From positions 2,487,001 through 2,551,000 of the forward strand of contig NZ_CP043476.1 in the NCBI RefSeq assembly GCF_009769165.1: a DNA stretch of 64,000 bases, given 5' to 3'. Each line of letters starts with the position of its first letter. The stretch's first letter is position 1. The notes under the pieces are model-generated. The model was not told where the DNA came from, did no database searches, and was given only the letters and a program-made list of their open reading frames with translations. This document shows, one piece after another, positions 17,751 to 27,076 of the stretch. Position numbers and translations under genes: made by a program. The DNA is from Xanthomonas hyacinthi. Lineage in GTDB: Bacteria > Pseudomonadota > Gammaproteobacteria > Xanthomonadales > Xanthomonadaceae.

Positions 17751-18242
17751 TCAGCGCGTATCGCCGCCCTGGATCAGCGGATATCCCTTGAAGGACTTCA
17801 TGTCTTCCATCATGAAATTGGAGACGATCTTCTCGACGCCGAAATTGCCGTCCGTCATCTCCCGCATGATGCGTTTCCAGTCGTGGATGTCGCCGACCAC
17901 GACCCGCAGCATGTAGTCGTAGTTTCCGCTGATCCGCAGCGATTCCACGATCTCCGGCGTCTTTTCGGCCCACGCGTCGAAATCCACGAATCTGCCGACC
18001 GAGTGCCGTTCGAAGGACAGCTGTGCGATCACGATGGTGACCGAGCGGATCCGGTCGATGGTGACGTTGGCACGATAGCCGGTAATCAGGCCTCGCTCTT
18101 CCAGGGCGCGGATACGGCGCAGGCACGCACTGGGTGACAATGCCACCTGGTCGGCCAAGACCCGGTTCTTGACCTGGGCGTCCTCCTGCAAGGCCTGGAG
18201 GATCTTGAGGTCGATCCGGTCGAGCGAATCCTTGGGTGACAT
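17751..18242 (-). CDS. Lrp/AsnC family transcriptional regulator
   Basis: 163 residues. N-terminal winged helix-turn-helix (LDRIDLKILQALQEDAQVKN, then LADQVALSPSACLRRIRALE) and a C-terminal RAM/AsnC ligand domain with GNYDYMLRVVVGDIHDWKRI. Such regulators sense amino acids. ATG at 18242 (MSPKDSLDRIDLK) matches family N-termini; the 15 codons upstream are not conserved-looking. It is divergent from the AraC-type regulator across 540 bp. The neighbouring amino-acid permease, amidase and deacylase genes make them reasonable targets, by inference. Confidence 0.93.
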   Translation of the reverse strand: MSPKDSLDRIDLKILQALQEDAQVKNRVLADQVALSPSACLRRIRALEERGLITGYRANVTIDRIRSVTIVIAQLSFERHSVGRFVDFDAWAEKTPEIVESLRISGNYDYMLRVVVGDIHDWKRIMREMTDGNFGVEKIVSNFMMEDMKSFKGYPLIQGGDTR

Positions 18243-18783
18243 TTCTGGTACCGAACGCAGCGGGCCCTCGAAGTGTCGCCGCTGCATGGATGCGCGACAA
18301 CAAACTTTCTGTCGCTGGGCATGGGGAAGCGTCCGGGTAGGTGCGCAGCGTATTCATGCGGCGGAACGTCCTGCGCAAGCGTTAACACCCATCCACACGC
18401 TCAGATGTTGCGTCATCGGCATCGCTTTCCTTTGGAAAACAACTACATAGGAATATCCGACAGCGCGGGGGCACCACTGGACAACCAGCGGTAACCGGCT
18501 TTTCATCAGGTGACGGAGCAGAGGGGGGCCAAGTTCTGAGGTACTTCCGGTAAGTCTCTTGAGGTTAGCGCCCATGCCTGGTCACGGAATTTCCGAACAA
18601 GGCAGGGACTTAACCGAAACAGCCTCGCACTCGCGCTTGCCAAGGTTGACTCGAGAATTCTCCACCACCGCCACCGCCATCGAACCGGCACCGACCGCGA
18701 CCGTTCATCGCCGCAGGACGCAGGCGATCCATCCGGCGCAGACAGGAAGTCCGCGCGCCTGGCAAGAACTAAGGTGAACTTCA
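18243..18783. other. Divergent regulatory region between Lrp- and AraC-type regulators
   Basis: 540 bp without a credible gene. It contains the repeated motif listed at 18586-18624. A relatively AT-rich stretch (CTTTGGAAAACAACTACATA, 18431-18450) is about 190 bp upstream of the Lrp-type start and could hold its promoter. Confidence 0.45.
18586..18624. promoter_or_regulatory. Two adjacent copies of a candidate operator
   Basis: GGAATTTCCGAACAAGG (18586) and GACTTAACCGAAACAGCC (18607) lie in the same orientation 21 bp apart, about 160 bp before the AraC-type gene. The second copy matches GACTTAGCCGAAACAGTC at 26710 in 16 of 18 positions. Direct repeats two helical turns apart suit an AraC-family activator. 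Confidence 0.45.
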
Positions 18784-19881
18784 ATGCTCCTGGACGATCG
18801 CACCATCGAAGAAATGCTGGGCTGCGCGGGACAGCAGGCGGAAGTGGCCCGCTGGCGCAGCGTGGCGGTACATGAAGGGCGACGCGAACCGCTCGTTTCC
18901 GGTCATGGTTTCCTGCATCGCTACGATGAATCGGTGGGCGATGGCGGCTGGGTGTTCCACCAGCTCAACGACGCCTTGTCGATGGCGGTCGTCGACTTCC
19001 GCGCCGCGCACCATCTCTCGCGATTGCACCGTCACGACAACCATCTGGTGTTCTGCGCGTGGATCGAGGGGCGAAGCACGATTTCCGCCAGCGGAGGCCT
19101 TGCCGACGAGGAGCTCGCGCATGGGTTCTGCACGTTCTACGGCCTGCCGAGCGGCGATGCCGTGCGTACCGTGTACGAACCAAACCGCCCTCTGCGCTGG
19201 GTCTCGATCTTCCTGCGACGCGATCGCATCAAGGACGTCCTTGGCCTGGACGCCCAGGCATTGCCGACGATCTTCCGCGATTACATCCTTCACCGGACGC
19301 CCATCGGCCTGCGCCACGTGCCGCTGGACAGCGTCTCAAGCATCGCGGCGACCAAAGCCTTCGAATGCCCCTACCAAGGCGGGCTGCAGCGGCTTTATCT
19401 GACCGCGAAGGCGATCGAGATCGTGTGCGCGGTGATCCAGTCGTATGCGGAGGACCGCGACGCCGACAGCCAGGTGTTGCGACGAGGCGATGTCGAGAAG
19501 GTCGCACTTGCGAAGCAGGTCATCGAGGAAAACCTCGACGAGCCGCTGAGCGTGTCCGAGCTCGCGGCCGCGGTAGGCATGACCATCAAGAAACTGCAGT
19601 ACGGGTTCCAGGTGCTGTACCGCGGCAGTGTGGGCCAGGTGTACAAGCAGGTCAGGCTGTCTAAGGCGATGGTGTTGGTGAGCAGCAGCGACAAGTCCAT
19701 GATCGACATAGCCATCGAGTGCGGCTACGAATGCCCCGGCAGCTTCACCCGCGCCTTCAAGCTTGCATTCGGCTCGTGCCCAACGCTGGTGCGGACCACT
19801 GCGATGCGCGGCGTGCTCGCGGAACCGCCGCGCGAGCATGGCGTTGCACCTGCGGCGGCCAAAGCAGTGCTCGTCAATTAG
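18784..19881 (+). CDS. AraC family transcriptional regulator (PchR-like)
   Basis: 365 residues. The N-terminal 230 residues hold a cupin-like sensor region (FHQLNDALSMAVVDFRAAHH, then SRLHRHDNHLVFCAWIEGRS). The C-terminal double HTH spans about 238-338: LSVSELAAAVGMTIKKLQYG, then DIAIECGYECPGSFTRAF. The layout and the FHQL/SRLHRHDNHLV segments resemble PchR/YbtA regulators that bind a ferric siderophore, which fits the TonB receptor encoded nearby. The start ATG follows a relaxed AAGGTGAA ribosome site. Probably an activator of the surrounding hydrolase/uptake genes. Confidence 0.88.
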   Translation: MLLDDRTIEEMLGCAGQQAEVARWRSVAVHEGRREPLVSGHGFLHRYDESVGDGGWVFHQLNDALSMAVVDFRAAHHLSRLHRHDNHLVFCAWIEGRSTISASGGLADEELAHGFCTFYGLPSGDAVRTVYEPNRPLRWVSIFLRRDRIKDVLGLDAQALPTIFRDYILHRTPIGLRHVPLDSVSSIAATKAFECPYQGGLQRLYLTAKAIEIVCAVIQSYAEDRDADSQVLRRGDVEKVALAKQVIEENLDEPLSVSELAAAVGMTIKKLQYGFQVLYRGSVGQVYKQVRLSKAMVLVSSSDKSMIDIAIECGYECPGSFTRAFKLAFGSCPTLVRTTAMRGVLAEPPREHGVAPAAAKAVLVN

Positions 19882-19977
19882 CCGTCTGCGGGTGTCGGCT
19901 TTCCGAAGGTTCATCGCCGGGCGTATCCCGGCAAGCAGACCAAGCGTCCATCCATCTGCCGCCATCAAGGAAACTGC

Positions 19978-21297
19978 ATGACCATCGGGCAATCGATCAT
20001 CGCCGTCGTCGCCTTGGCCGCATGTCTCGGTGCGCCAACGGCTTCCGCGTCTTCCTTGCCTGTGCCCGACGGTGGCTATGCCGTGGGAGTGGCAAGAGCC
20101 GAATTCGTGGATGCCTCGCGATCACTCGATGCCGCGGATCGCTCTAGCGGCCCGCGGCGGCTGCCTGCGGTGGTGTGGTATCCGGCAAAGGGCAGCGCCG
20201 CCGGCGATGGCTCCGCCTATCTGCAGGCGGACATCGCCGCGACGACGTTGCCCGCGCTGGCTCGTAATTTCGGTTATGCCACCGAGGACCTGGCAGCGGC
20301 TGCGACCGCACGCCTGTCCGTGCGTCCGCGAGCGCCGGCGGCGCGTCGTCGGCATGGATTCCCCGTGGTGATATACAGCCACGGATTGTTCCTGTACCCC
20401 GAGCAAAACAGCGTGCTCGCCTCGCAGTTGGCGAGCCATGGCTACATCGTGGTGTCGATCGCGCACCCGGGCGATTCCACGGACGTACGCCTGGAGGATC
20501 GGCGGGTTATCGCGACGCTGTTGGCAAGCAAGGACGACGATCCGCGCTTCGCCGAGGCTTTCAAGGTCCTGGCGGGCGGTGCGAACCTCGGCGTGCGGCG
20601 GGAAGCGCTGAAGGTATATGCCGACTCGCTTGGATCCACTCGCCTGGGTCGTTCGCTCGCGCAGTGGCGCGACGACACGATGTTCGTTGCCCAGGCGATC
20701 ACCGACCGGAGTGAACCGAAGCCATTGCGTAGCGTATTGGTCAGCGCCGACCGCGATCGCCTGGCCTTCGCCGGCATGTCGTTCGGCGGCGCCACCTCGG
20801 CCACTAGCTGCCGGCTCCTGAAAGCCTGCCGGGCGGCGGTCAACCTGGATGGGCAGAACTTCGATCCGACGCTGTTCGACCGGCCTGTCGAGCGTCCCCT
20901 ACTGCTGATGCTGAGCGACTGGACGCGTTACGGTTTGCTGGCGGGCCAGCCGCGTGATGCCGATTTCAGTTCGAACGATCTCGCCTATGAGTCATGGAAG
21001 GACGCGGGGGAGGACGACATGGTGGTGCGCGTCCGTCTGCAGGGCGTCCGACACTTTGGATTCACGGACCTCGCTGCCCTGCTGGACGGACCGAAGCGGG
21101 AAGAGCGCGTAGGCGAGATCGGCGGCGAGGAGGCGTTGTCGACGATCGGCGACGTGGTCCTCGCCTTCCTGGATACGTATATGCGCGATGGCGACGCCGC
21201 CGGCATCGACCGCGCGATCGAGCGCCATCCCGCGCTCGGGCGCCACGTGCCGGAGCGCTTGCGGGGATGGATGGGCAAGTCGGATCAGGCGCAGTAG
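19978..21297 (+). CDS. Exported PAF-acetylhydrolase-like alpha/beta hydrolase
   Basis: 439 residues with a signal peptide (MTIGQSIIAVVALAACLGAP...ASA), so probably periplasmic. The hydrolase core has the oxyanion segment VVIYSHGLFLYPEQN, the nucleophile elbow AGMSFGGAT with Ser268, an Asp in VNLDGQNF (Asp291) and His359 in GVRHFGFTD, the order seen in platelet-activating-factor acetylhydrolase-type esterases. AAGGAAA precedes the ATG by six bases. It follows the AraC-type gene on the same strand by 96 bp. By context it may cleave an ester in an imported ligand; a lipid ester is equally possible. Confidence 0.82.
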   Translation: MTIGQSIIAVVALAACLGAPTASASSLPVPDGGYAVGVARAEFVDASRSLDAADRSSGPRRLPAVVWYPAKGSAAGDGSAYLQADIAATTLPALARNFGYATEDLAAAATARLSVRPRAPAARRRHGFPVVIYSHGLFLYPEQNSVLASQLASHGYIVVSIAHPGDSTDVRLEDRRVIATLLASKDDDPRFAEAFKVLAGGANLGVRREALKVYADSLGSTRLGRSLAQWRDDTMFVAQAITDRSEPKPLRSVLVSADRDRLAFAGMSFGGATSATSCRLLKACRAAVNLDGQNFDPTLFDRPVERPLLLMLSDWTRYGLLAGQPRDADFSSNDLAYESWKDAGEDDMVVRVRLQGVRHFGFTDLAALLDGPKREERVGEIGGEEALSTIGDVVLAFLDTYMRDGDAAGIDRAIERHPALGRHVPERLRGWMGKSDQAQ

Positions 21298-21748
21298 CGC
21301 AGGCTCGTCGGAACGCGGCGGCAGCGCATGGCGCCGCCGTAGAAGACCCCGGGCCCGGCGCCACGTGCGCCTTGACGAGCATTACCGCGACGATGAGCGA
21401 AACCCTTGGCGGACCCGACTTCGCGCTCTTTTCCTGCGGCAATGATGGCGGAACGAAGCGTGTCGGGAAAGGGTCGAACGTAACCGGTGCGCTGTCGGCG
21501 TTGCAGATTCCTGATTGGCCCTGAGCCTCCGCCAGTTTTCAGGCATTGGGCGCATACGGCGCTATTTGTCCGAAGCTTGCTATCGTTTCAGCCGCAGGCT
21601 CTGCCCGCGGGAGGTGCTGGCGCGACCTCCTGCAGCCAGGACGTGCTGCCAGCCTTGATGGTGGCCATTTGTGCGAGAGGCTCGCAATTTCCGTAGCTGA
21701 GGGTCAGGACGAATCAGGTGGCGCAATGGCCGGAGTTCACGGTCCAGC
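21298..21748. other. Convergent gap, nothing recognised
   Basis: 450 bp between the PAF-AH-like gene and the end of the TonB receptor gene. Frames here have no protein-like character and no clear terminator was found. Confidence 0.4.
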
Positions 21749-23893
21749 TCAGAAACGCCAGTTCAGGCTGAGGGCGTACTGACGCGGCGGGCCGTAGTAG
21801 CTGACCGAATACAGACTCTGGATGTACTTCTTGTCGGTGATGTTGCTGACGTTCGCACGCAGGGTGACATCGGGCCTGATGTCCCAGGCCACGAAGGCGT
21901 TGAGCAGGGTGTAGCTGCTCTGCCGCACCGGCACCGAGGTGACGTAACTCTCGAAGTTGGAGACTTCGCTTTGCCAGCGACCACCGGCACCGAACGACAG
22001 CGAAGGAATGCCCGGCAGGCGCGTGCTGAGCATCAGGTTCGCGGTCCTGCGCGGCACCCAGCGGTAGGTGTCGCTGCCGTCTTCGCCGTCCATCGTCAAG
22101 TGCGTGTAGCCCAGCAGCAGGTTGGTGCGCTCGCCGAGCTTGCCGGTCGCCTCGAACTCGAAGCCCTTGGAGTCGATATCGACGGGCCTGGAGTAGCCGT
22201 AGGCGTAGCCGTCCAGGAAGCGTGTTCCGACATAGGTGGCGAGCCCGTCCTGCTTGGCGCTGAACCAGGCCAGCGTGGTCAGCAGCCGCCGGTCCAGCCA
22301 TTCGGCCTTGACGCCGATCTCGTAGTTGGTGCCCTTGCTCGGGTCGATGTAGATGCGGTCGTAGTCGACCGCGTCCTGCGGCTGGTAGATGTACGAGTAA
22401 TTGGCATAACCGGTGATGCGATCGGTGAAGTCGAAGGTCACGCCGGCATACGGCGCTAGGTTGCGGTCGGTCTTGTCGGAGGCCGCACCGGTATTGTCGA
22501 CGCTGTCGCGCTGGTACTCGGCCCAGTTGAAGCCGAGGATGGTCTTGAAGCGGTCGGTAAACGCCAGTCGGGTCGCACCGAATACGCGGGTCAGGCGCTG
22601 GTTCAAGGTGGTGTAGACGGTGCGATCGCCCCAGACCGGTTCCTCGATCGCATCGCCCGCGTAGGGGAAACCGGGAAGCGCTCCGAACTGCGGGCCGCTG
22701 GTATCGGTGGGGTTGTACCAATCGGTGCCCTCGCTCCGGGCCGTGCTCACGCCCAGCATTGCTTCCTGCTCGTGCCCGAACAATTCGAAACGGCCGTTGA
22801 CGGTGATGTCGCCGATATGCGCCTTGGTCTCGTACGGGCTCTTGTAGGCCCAGCCGTACAGGCCGGTGTGGGTGACCGGATCCAGCCCGAACGAGTAGCC
22901 CATGAACAACTTGGAATCGTGGTCGTAGACGCGATAGTTGTACGACGCCTTCGCCTGCCAGCTGTCGCTGAGCCGATGCGTGTACTCGACGAACCCGGCC
23001 TGGGTGGTCGAGTTCCAATAGGTCCAGTCCTGCGTGGTCGAGGCGCTGCGGTCCCATTCGATCTGGTTGCCGTCGGTGTCGATGAAGCTCAGCGCGCCCC
23101 ACATGTTGCCGCTGGTGTCGGCCTTCTGCCAGGAATAACCGAACGCCAGCGTGCCGTCCTCTCCGACCTGGCCGTCGATCACGCCGTAGAGGTAGGTGCG
23201 ATCGCTCTCGAAGTCGCGCAGGTAGGAGTCGCTCTCCTCGCGTGCGATGACCACGCGGCCGGCCCAGGTGCCGTCGTCGTTGAATGGGGTCGAATAGTCG
23301 GCTTCGACGCGGCGGCGGTTTTCGGAGCCGAAAGTGATGCCGACCTGTCCCTGCGCCTGGTTGGTGGGTCGCTTGCGCACGTAGTTGATGGTGCCGGCCG
23401 CATTGCCCACGCCAGTCAGCAGGCCGTTCGCGCCGCGGATCACTTCCAGCTTCTCGAAGCCGAAGGCGTCCATCGCATTGGTGACCACGCCCCAGCCGTT
23501 CGGCAGGCCGACGCCGTCGATCTGCGTGTTCTTGATCTCGAAACCGCGCGACAGATACTGGGTCTGGTTGGTCGAAGTCTGCTCGACCTGGATGCCGGTG
23601 GCCAGGCGCAACGCGTCGTCGAGGCTGTCGGCGCCGAACTGCTGCATCTCCTCCTGGGTCACCACGCTGATCGACTGCGGGGTTTCCTTGACGTCCAGAT
23701 CCAGGTTGGTGGCGCCGTTGCTCACGCGGCTGGCGCGTTGGCCGATGACCAGCATCCGGTCCAAGTCCTTGGCTTCCTCCTGGGAATCCGGCGCGTCGGC
23801 GCTCTGCGCGTGCGCGTGCACGGCAGCGAGCAGGCCCACCGCCAGCAAGGAGAGAGCGGGGAAACCTGGAGTGCGTTGACAAGAGGTGGTCAT
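21749..23893 (-). CDS. TonB-dependent siderophore receptor (FhuE/FpvA type)
   Basis: 714 residues. Signal peptide ends at AVHAHAQS. The TonB box region is followed by the plug domain (KETPQSISVVTQEEMQQFGA, then GFEKLEVIRGANGLLTGVGN and AAGTINYVRKRP), whose wording is typical of hydroxamate/mixed siderophore receptors such as FhuE and FpvA. The barrel ends with the canonical terminal aromatic (ALSLNWRF). The ATG at 23893 directly precedes the signal peptide; a long upstream extension of the frame has no homology-like sequence. It transcribes from the same strand as the MFS and M20 genes, 253 bp downstream of them. No Fur box could be identified by eye. Confidence 0.93.
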   Translation of the reverse strand: MTTSCQRTPGFPALSLLAVGLLAAVHAHAQSADAPDSQEEAKDLDRMLVIGQRASRVSNGATNLDLDVKETPQSISVVTQEEMQQFGADSLDDALRLATGIQVEQTSTNQTQYLSRGFEIKNTQIDGVGLPNGWGVVTNAMDAFGFEKLEVIRGANGLLTGVGNAAGTINYVRKRPTNQAQGQVGITFGSENRRRVEADYSTPFNDDGTWAGRVVIAREESDSYLRDFESDRTYLYGVIDGQVGEDGTLAFGYSWQKADTSGNMWGALSFIDTDGNQIEWDRSASTTQDWTYWNSTTQAGFVEYTHRLSDSWQAKASYNYRVYDHDSKLFMGYSFGLDPVTHTGLYGWAYKSPYETKAHIGDITVNGRFELFGHEQEAMLGVSTARSEGTDWYNPTDTSGPQFGALPGFPYAGDAIEEPVWGDRTVYTTLNQRLTRVFGATRLAFTDRFKTILGFNWAEYQRDSVDNTGAASDKTDRNLAPYAGVTFDFTDRITGYANYSYIYQPQDAVDYDRIYIDPSKGTNYEIGVKAEWLDRRLLTTLAWFSAKQDGLATYVGTRFLDGYAYGYSRPVDIDSKGFEFEATGKLGERTNLLLGYTHLTMDGEDGSDTYRWVPRRTANLMLSTRLPGIPSLSFGAGGRWQSEVSNFESYVTSVPVRQSSYTLLNAFVAWDIRPDVTLRANVSNITDKKYIQSLYSVSYYGPPRQYALSLNWRF

Positions 23894-24146
23894 TGGGATT
23901 CCTGGCGGACGATGCGGGAAAAATGTCGAAACTGGACTGCAGGAAGACGTCGCTGGTCGCCAGCGCGAACGCAGCTGCGACTGGGCGTGCGGAGGTGATC
24001 GCGGCTGTAACATGCAAGCATGCAGCATGCGTCGTGCGAGCCTTTCCCCTCCGATGATTCCGTTCGGCGGCGCCGTTGCGCCTGCCCCCTTTACGATGAA
24101 CCTGACGCAGCCCGCCCCGGATTGCTTGGCGGATCGGAGCAGGCCC

Positions 24147-25466
24147 TTATCCATTCGATGCCGGCGCCGCAGCGACGGCCTCGCGCGCGGCGAGGTCGCT
24201 GCGAAGATGCCGCGCCGCCATGACGAAGCCGAACACCGACACGGCTGATCCGGCCGTCGCGGCGAGCATGGCGTAGCGCAGGGCATCCTCACCTAGCATC
24301 GGCTTGCATAGATCGCTGGCGATACCGACGAACTGCGGACCTAGGCCCAGGCCGATGATGTTGTCGATCAGGATCAGGGTCGCGACTGCGGCCGCGCGGC
24401 TGCGCACCGGCACCAACCGCTGGACGATGGTGATCGTCGGACCGATGAACGCAGCGGTCAGCGACAGCGGGATGATGGCGGCCGCCAGTGCGATGCTCGT
24501 GTCCTGCGCAAGGAAGCAGATCGGCGTCAAGGGCAGCGGCGCCAGTGCCGCGATCGCGGGCACGTAGGAGTACCAGCGCTGGTCATTGCGTCCGAAGCGG
24601 TCGGCGAAGTGACCCGCCGCGTAGGTCGCCAGGCCGCCGCAGACGCCCATGATCAGCGCCATGGCGATACCGATTTCGCTGGTCGACATGCCATGGCTGC
24701 GCGCAAGAAAGAGTGGAAAGAAGCTACTCAGCGCGTACGCGGTGAAACAGGTCGAACAGGCGCCGAGCGCCGTGTACCGGAACGCGCGGCTCTGCCAAAG
24801 CTGTCGCATCACCATGTCGAAAGAAGGCGCTTCTTCTTGTGCTACCTCGGAATCGCTCGCGCCACGCTGCGGGTCGCGCACCGTCGCCGACAGCAACACT
24901 GCCAGCACCAAGCCAGGCAGGCCGGCGACGATGAATGCGACGCGCCAGCCCCAGGCCTGGGCGATCAGACCACCTGCGGCGAAGGCGACGAGCACACCCA
25001 GATTTGCGCCGGTGGCGTAGATGGCTTGCGCCCGCCCGCGCCTTTCCGGCGGATACAGGTCGGTGATCATCGTCTGCGAGGCGGGACCGGTACCGGCCTC
25101 GCCCACGCCGGTCAGAATGCGGGCCACGACCAGTTGCCAGAACTGCACCACGAGGCCGCAGGCGATCGTCATCGCCGAGAACAGGGCCAGCGACACCGCG
25201 ATCAGCCGCCGACGATTGACCCTGTCGGCGAGCAAGGCCAGGGGGAGGCCCATCGTGGCGTAGAAGAAAGCGAAGGTCGGGCCCACGAGCAAACCCAGAA
25301 AGGTGTCCGACAGGCCGAACTCGGCCTTCACCTGGGGCAGCAGGATCGCCAGCACCTGACGATCGATGAAGTTCACCAGGTAGATCGAGGTCAGTACGCC
25401 GAGTATCCAGTTGCGACTGCCGACGATGCGGGGGCTGGCATTGGGATGGGCGTGGTGGCCGGTCAC
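24147..25466 (-). CDS. MFS transporter, Spinster-like
   Basis: 439 residues, 12 predicted membrane helices. The N-terminal pattern YLVNFIDRQVLAILLPQVKA, then the loop LLADRVNRRRLIAVSLALFS, and GVGEAGTGPASQTMI are typical of the Spinster-type MFS subgroup often found beside TonB receptors. The GTG start at 25466 overlaps the M20 stop in GTGA, so translation is coupled; the longer frame upstream merely reads through the M20 gene. The substrate is unknown. In this setting it may carry a ligand fragment across the inner membrane. Confidence 0.88.
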   Translation of the reverse strand: MTGHHAHPNASPRIVGSRNWILGVLTSIYLVNFIDRQVLAILLPQVKAEFGLSDTFLGLLVGPTFAFFYATMGLPLALLADRVNRRRLIAVSLALFSAMTIACGLVVQFWQLVVARILTGVGEAGTGPASQTMITDLYPPERRGRAQAIYATGANLGVLVAFAAGGLIAQAWGWRVAFIVAGLPGLVLAVLLSATVRDPQRGASDSEVAQEEAPSFDMVMRQLWQSRAFRYTALGACSTCFTAYALSSFFPLFLARSHGMSTSEIGIAMALIMGVCGGLATYAAGHFADRFGRNDQRWYSYVPAIAALAPLPLTPICFLAQDTSIALAAAIIPLSLTAAFIGPTITIVQRLVPVRSRAAAVATLILIDNIIGLGLGPQFVGIASDLCKPMLGEDALRYAMLAATAGSAVSVFGFVMAARHLRSDLAAREAVAAAPASNG

Positions 25467-26650
25467 TGGCACGATTCTTCGATCAGGCGGTCCATGAACG
25501 ATTCGCCCGCAGCGAGCTGGCTTAGCTCGAGGTACTCGTCCGGCTGGTGCGCCTGGGCGATCCAGCCCGGCCCGCAGATGACGGTGGGAAGGCCGGCGAG
25601 CTCGAACAATCCCGCTTCTGAAACATAGGAGGCCGCTTCGCTGTCGGAAGTGTCGGCCAGTCGCGACGCCAGCGCCAAGGCGGGTGCGTTGCCCTCTCCG
25701 GTCAGCGGCGGCACGTCGGACAGTATCTCGGTGGTGATGCCACAATCTGGGAAGCGTGCGCGGATGCCTGATTCAAGTTCCCGTGCATAGGCCCGAACCT
25801 CGTCGTAGACCGCCCGTGCCTCGTTCGGCGAAGCCGAACGGATATCCCAGACGAAGGCGCATTCCCTGGCCAGGATATTCGGTGCCGTACCGCCCTTGAC
25901 CAGGCCGATGGTGACGGTGGTATGCGGCGGTTCGAAACCGTTGCCGGTGGCGGGGGTCGACGCCAGGCGGTCGGCGATCTCGACGATCCGCGACATCAGC
26001 CGCGTCGCGACGATGTTGGCACTGACGCCCAGATGGGTCTGGCTGGAATGCGCTTCGTGACCGAGCACCGTGGTGCGCAAGCCCATGATGCCCTTGTGCC
26101 GGTCGACGAGACGCATCCCGGTTGGTTCACCGACGATCACCACGCCTGGCCTGGGCACGCGGGCCATGAGCGCCTCGATCAACGAAGGCGCTCCGAGCAG
26201 ACCAACCTCCTCGTCGTAGGACAGTGCGAAATGGATCGGCCGCTTGAGTCCGGCGGCCAGCATCGCCGGCACCCGCGACAGGCCGGCGGCGATGAAGCCT
26301 TTCATGTCTGCCGTGCCACGGCCGTACAGCCGTCTCTCGCGTTCGGATAGCGTCCAGGGATCGCTGTTCCAGTCCTGCCCATCGATCGGTACGACGTCGG
26401 TGTGGCTGGACAGCACAACTCCACCCGCGACCTCCGGACCGATTGAGAACAACAGGTTCGCCTTCCCGCCCTCGGTAGCGGCGATGCGCATCGAGCGCAC
26501 ACCCAGGCTGTCCAGCCATGTTTCGACCGCCTCGATCAGAGCAAGATTGGAATTGCGGGACGTCGTGTCGAACGCGACCAGCCGTGCGAGCCATTCGCGC
26601 GCGCTGGCAGGGTCGACGCAATTGGTGGTGGTCAAGGTCTGCCCTGTCAC
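25463..26650 (-). CDS. M20 family deacylase, acetylornithine deacetylase-like (ArgE)
   Basis: 395-residue zinc peptidase/deacylase. Metal and catalytic residues are in place: SSHTDVVPIDG (His83), YGRGTADMKGF (Asp115), SYDEEVGLLGA (Glu147/148), VGEPTGM (Glu175) and a C-terminal AQAHQPDEYL His. The WNSDPWTLSERERRLYGRG wording is that of ArgE. The gene begins at GTG 26650, preceded by GGGAG. It is not near arginine genes; it is coupled to the MFS transporter and lies in a hydrolase cluster, so a catabolic role on N-acyl-ornithine or another N-acylated amino acid is plausible. The exact substrate is not shown. Confidence 0.88.
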   Translation of the reverse strand: MTGQTLTTTNCVDPASAREWLARLVAFDTTSRNSNLALIEAVETWLDSLGVRSMRIAATEGGKANLLFSIGPEVAGGVVLSSHTDVVPIDGQDWNSDPWTLSERERRLYGRGTADMKGFIAAGLSRVPAMLAAGLKRPIHFALSYDEEVGLLGAPSLIEALMARVPRPGVVIVGEPTGMRLVDRHKGIMGLRTTVLGHEAHSSQTHLGVSANIVATRLMSRIVEIADRLASTPATGNGFEPPHTTVTIGLVKGGTAPNILARECAFVWDIRSASPNEARAVYDEVRAYARELESGIRARFPDCGITTEILSDVPPLTGEGNAPALALASRLADTSDSEAASYVSEAGLFELAGLPTVICGPGWIAQAHQPDEYLELSQLAAGESFMDRLIEESCQ

Positions 26651-26709
26651 TGGAGAATCTCCCGAGACTAACGTCGCGGCGACGCAATGGACATGCCGAT
26701 CTGGATGGC

Positions 26710-26737
26710 GACTTAGCCGAAACAGTCTTGGGCACGC
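26710..26737. promoter_or_regulatory. Candidate operator copy upstream of the M20-MFS unit
   Basis: GACTTAGCCGAAACAGTC plus TTGGGCACGC, about 60 bp upstream of the M20 start; nearly identical to the copy at 18607. Confidence 0.45.
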
Positions 26738-26832
26738 ACTAATGGCCGCTTCCGCGCAGGCTTCGTATGCCATCCGGGAGCCGGCCCGCATCCCGTCCCT
26801 CCGGCGAGTTCCCCCCCACTATCGAGCAGCGC

Positions 26833-26891
26833 GTTCGGCCAAGTCGGAGCGCGGGATGGCGAAGCTTCAAACCTTCGCCGCGGACAACATG
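26833..26891. repeat. 59-bp dispersed repeat, copy A (upstream of the esterase)
   Basis: Aligns without gaps to 28040-28098 at 49 of 59 positions. On the minus strand its end reads GACTTGGCCGAAC, the shared motif. Located in the shared promoter region of the M20 and esterase genes. Confidence 0.75.
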
Positions 26892-27076
26892 CGATCGCCC
26901 AGGCCGAATCAGCGCCCTCCCCGCCTCCTGCATTGCAGTAGGGATTCGACGATCAACGGGAGGCGACGAGGTGCAGTGCGGCCAGGGCAGGACGACACCA
27001 AGGCTCGTTTCGCCTTGCCTTCGCGTAGGCTTCCAGCGTGAATGATGTTCTTTGGATCGACGAAAAGGAGCGCGCA

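Larger units (their letters stand above)
26651..27076. other. Divergent regulatory region of the deacylase and esterase units
   Basis: 426 bp between divergent genes. It carries one plus-strand copy (26710) and one minus-strand copy (within 26833-26891) of the GACTTNRCCGAA motif. No gene was recognised. Confidence 0.5.

Noticed and set aside
23894..24146. Fur box upstream of the TonB receptor
   Set aside because: No GATAAT-type hexamer array could be found by eye.
25467..25745. Longer N-terminus for the MFS transporter
   Set aside because: The extra 93 codons overlap the M20 gene and are Arg-rich without membrane helices; the GTGA overlap gives a better start.
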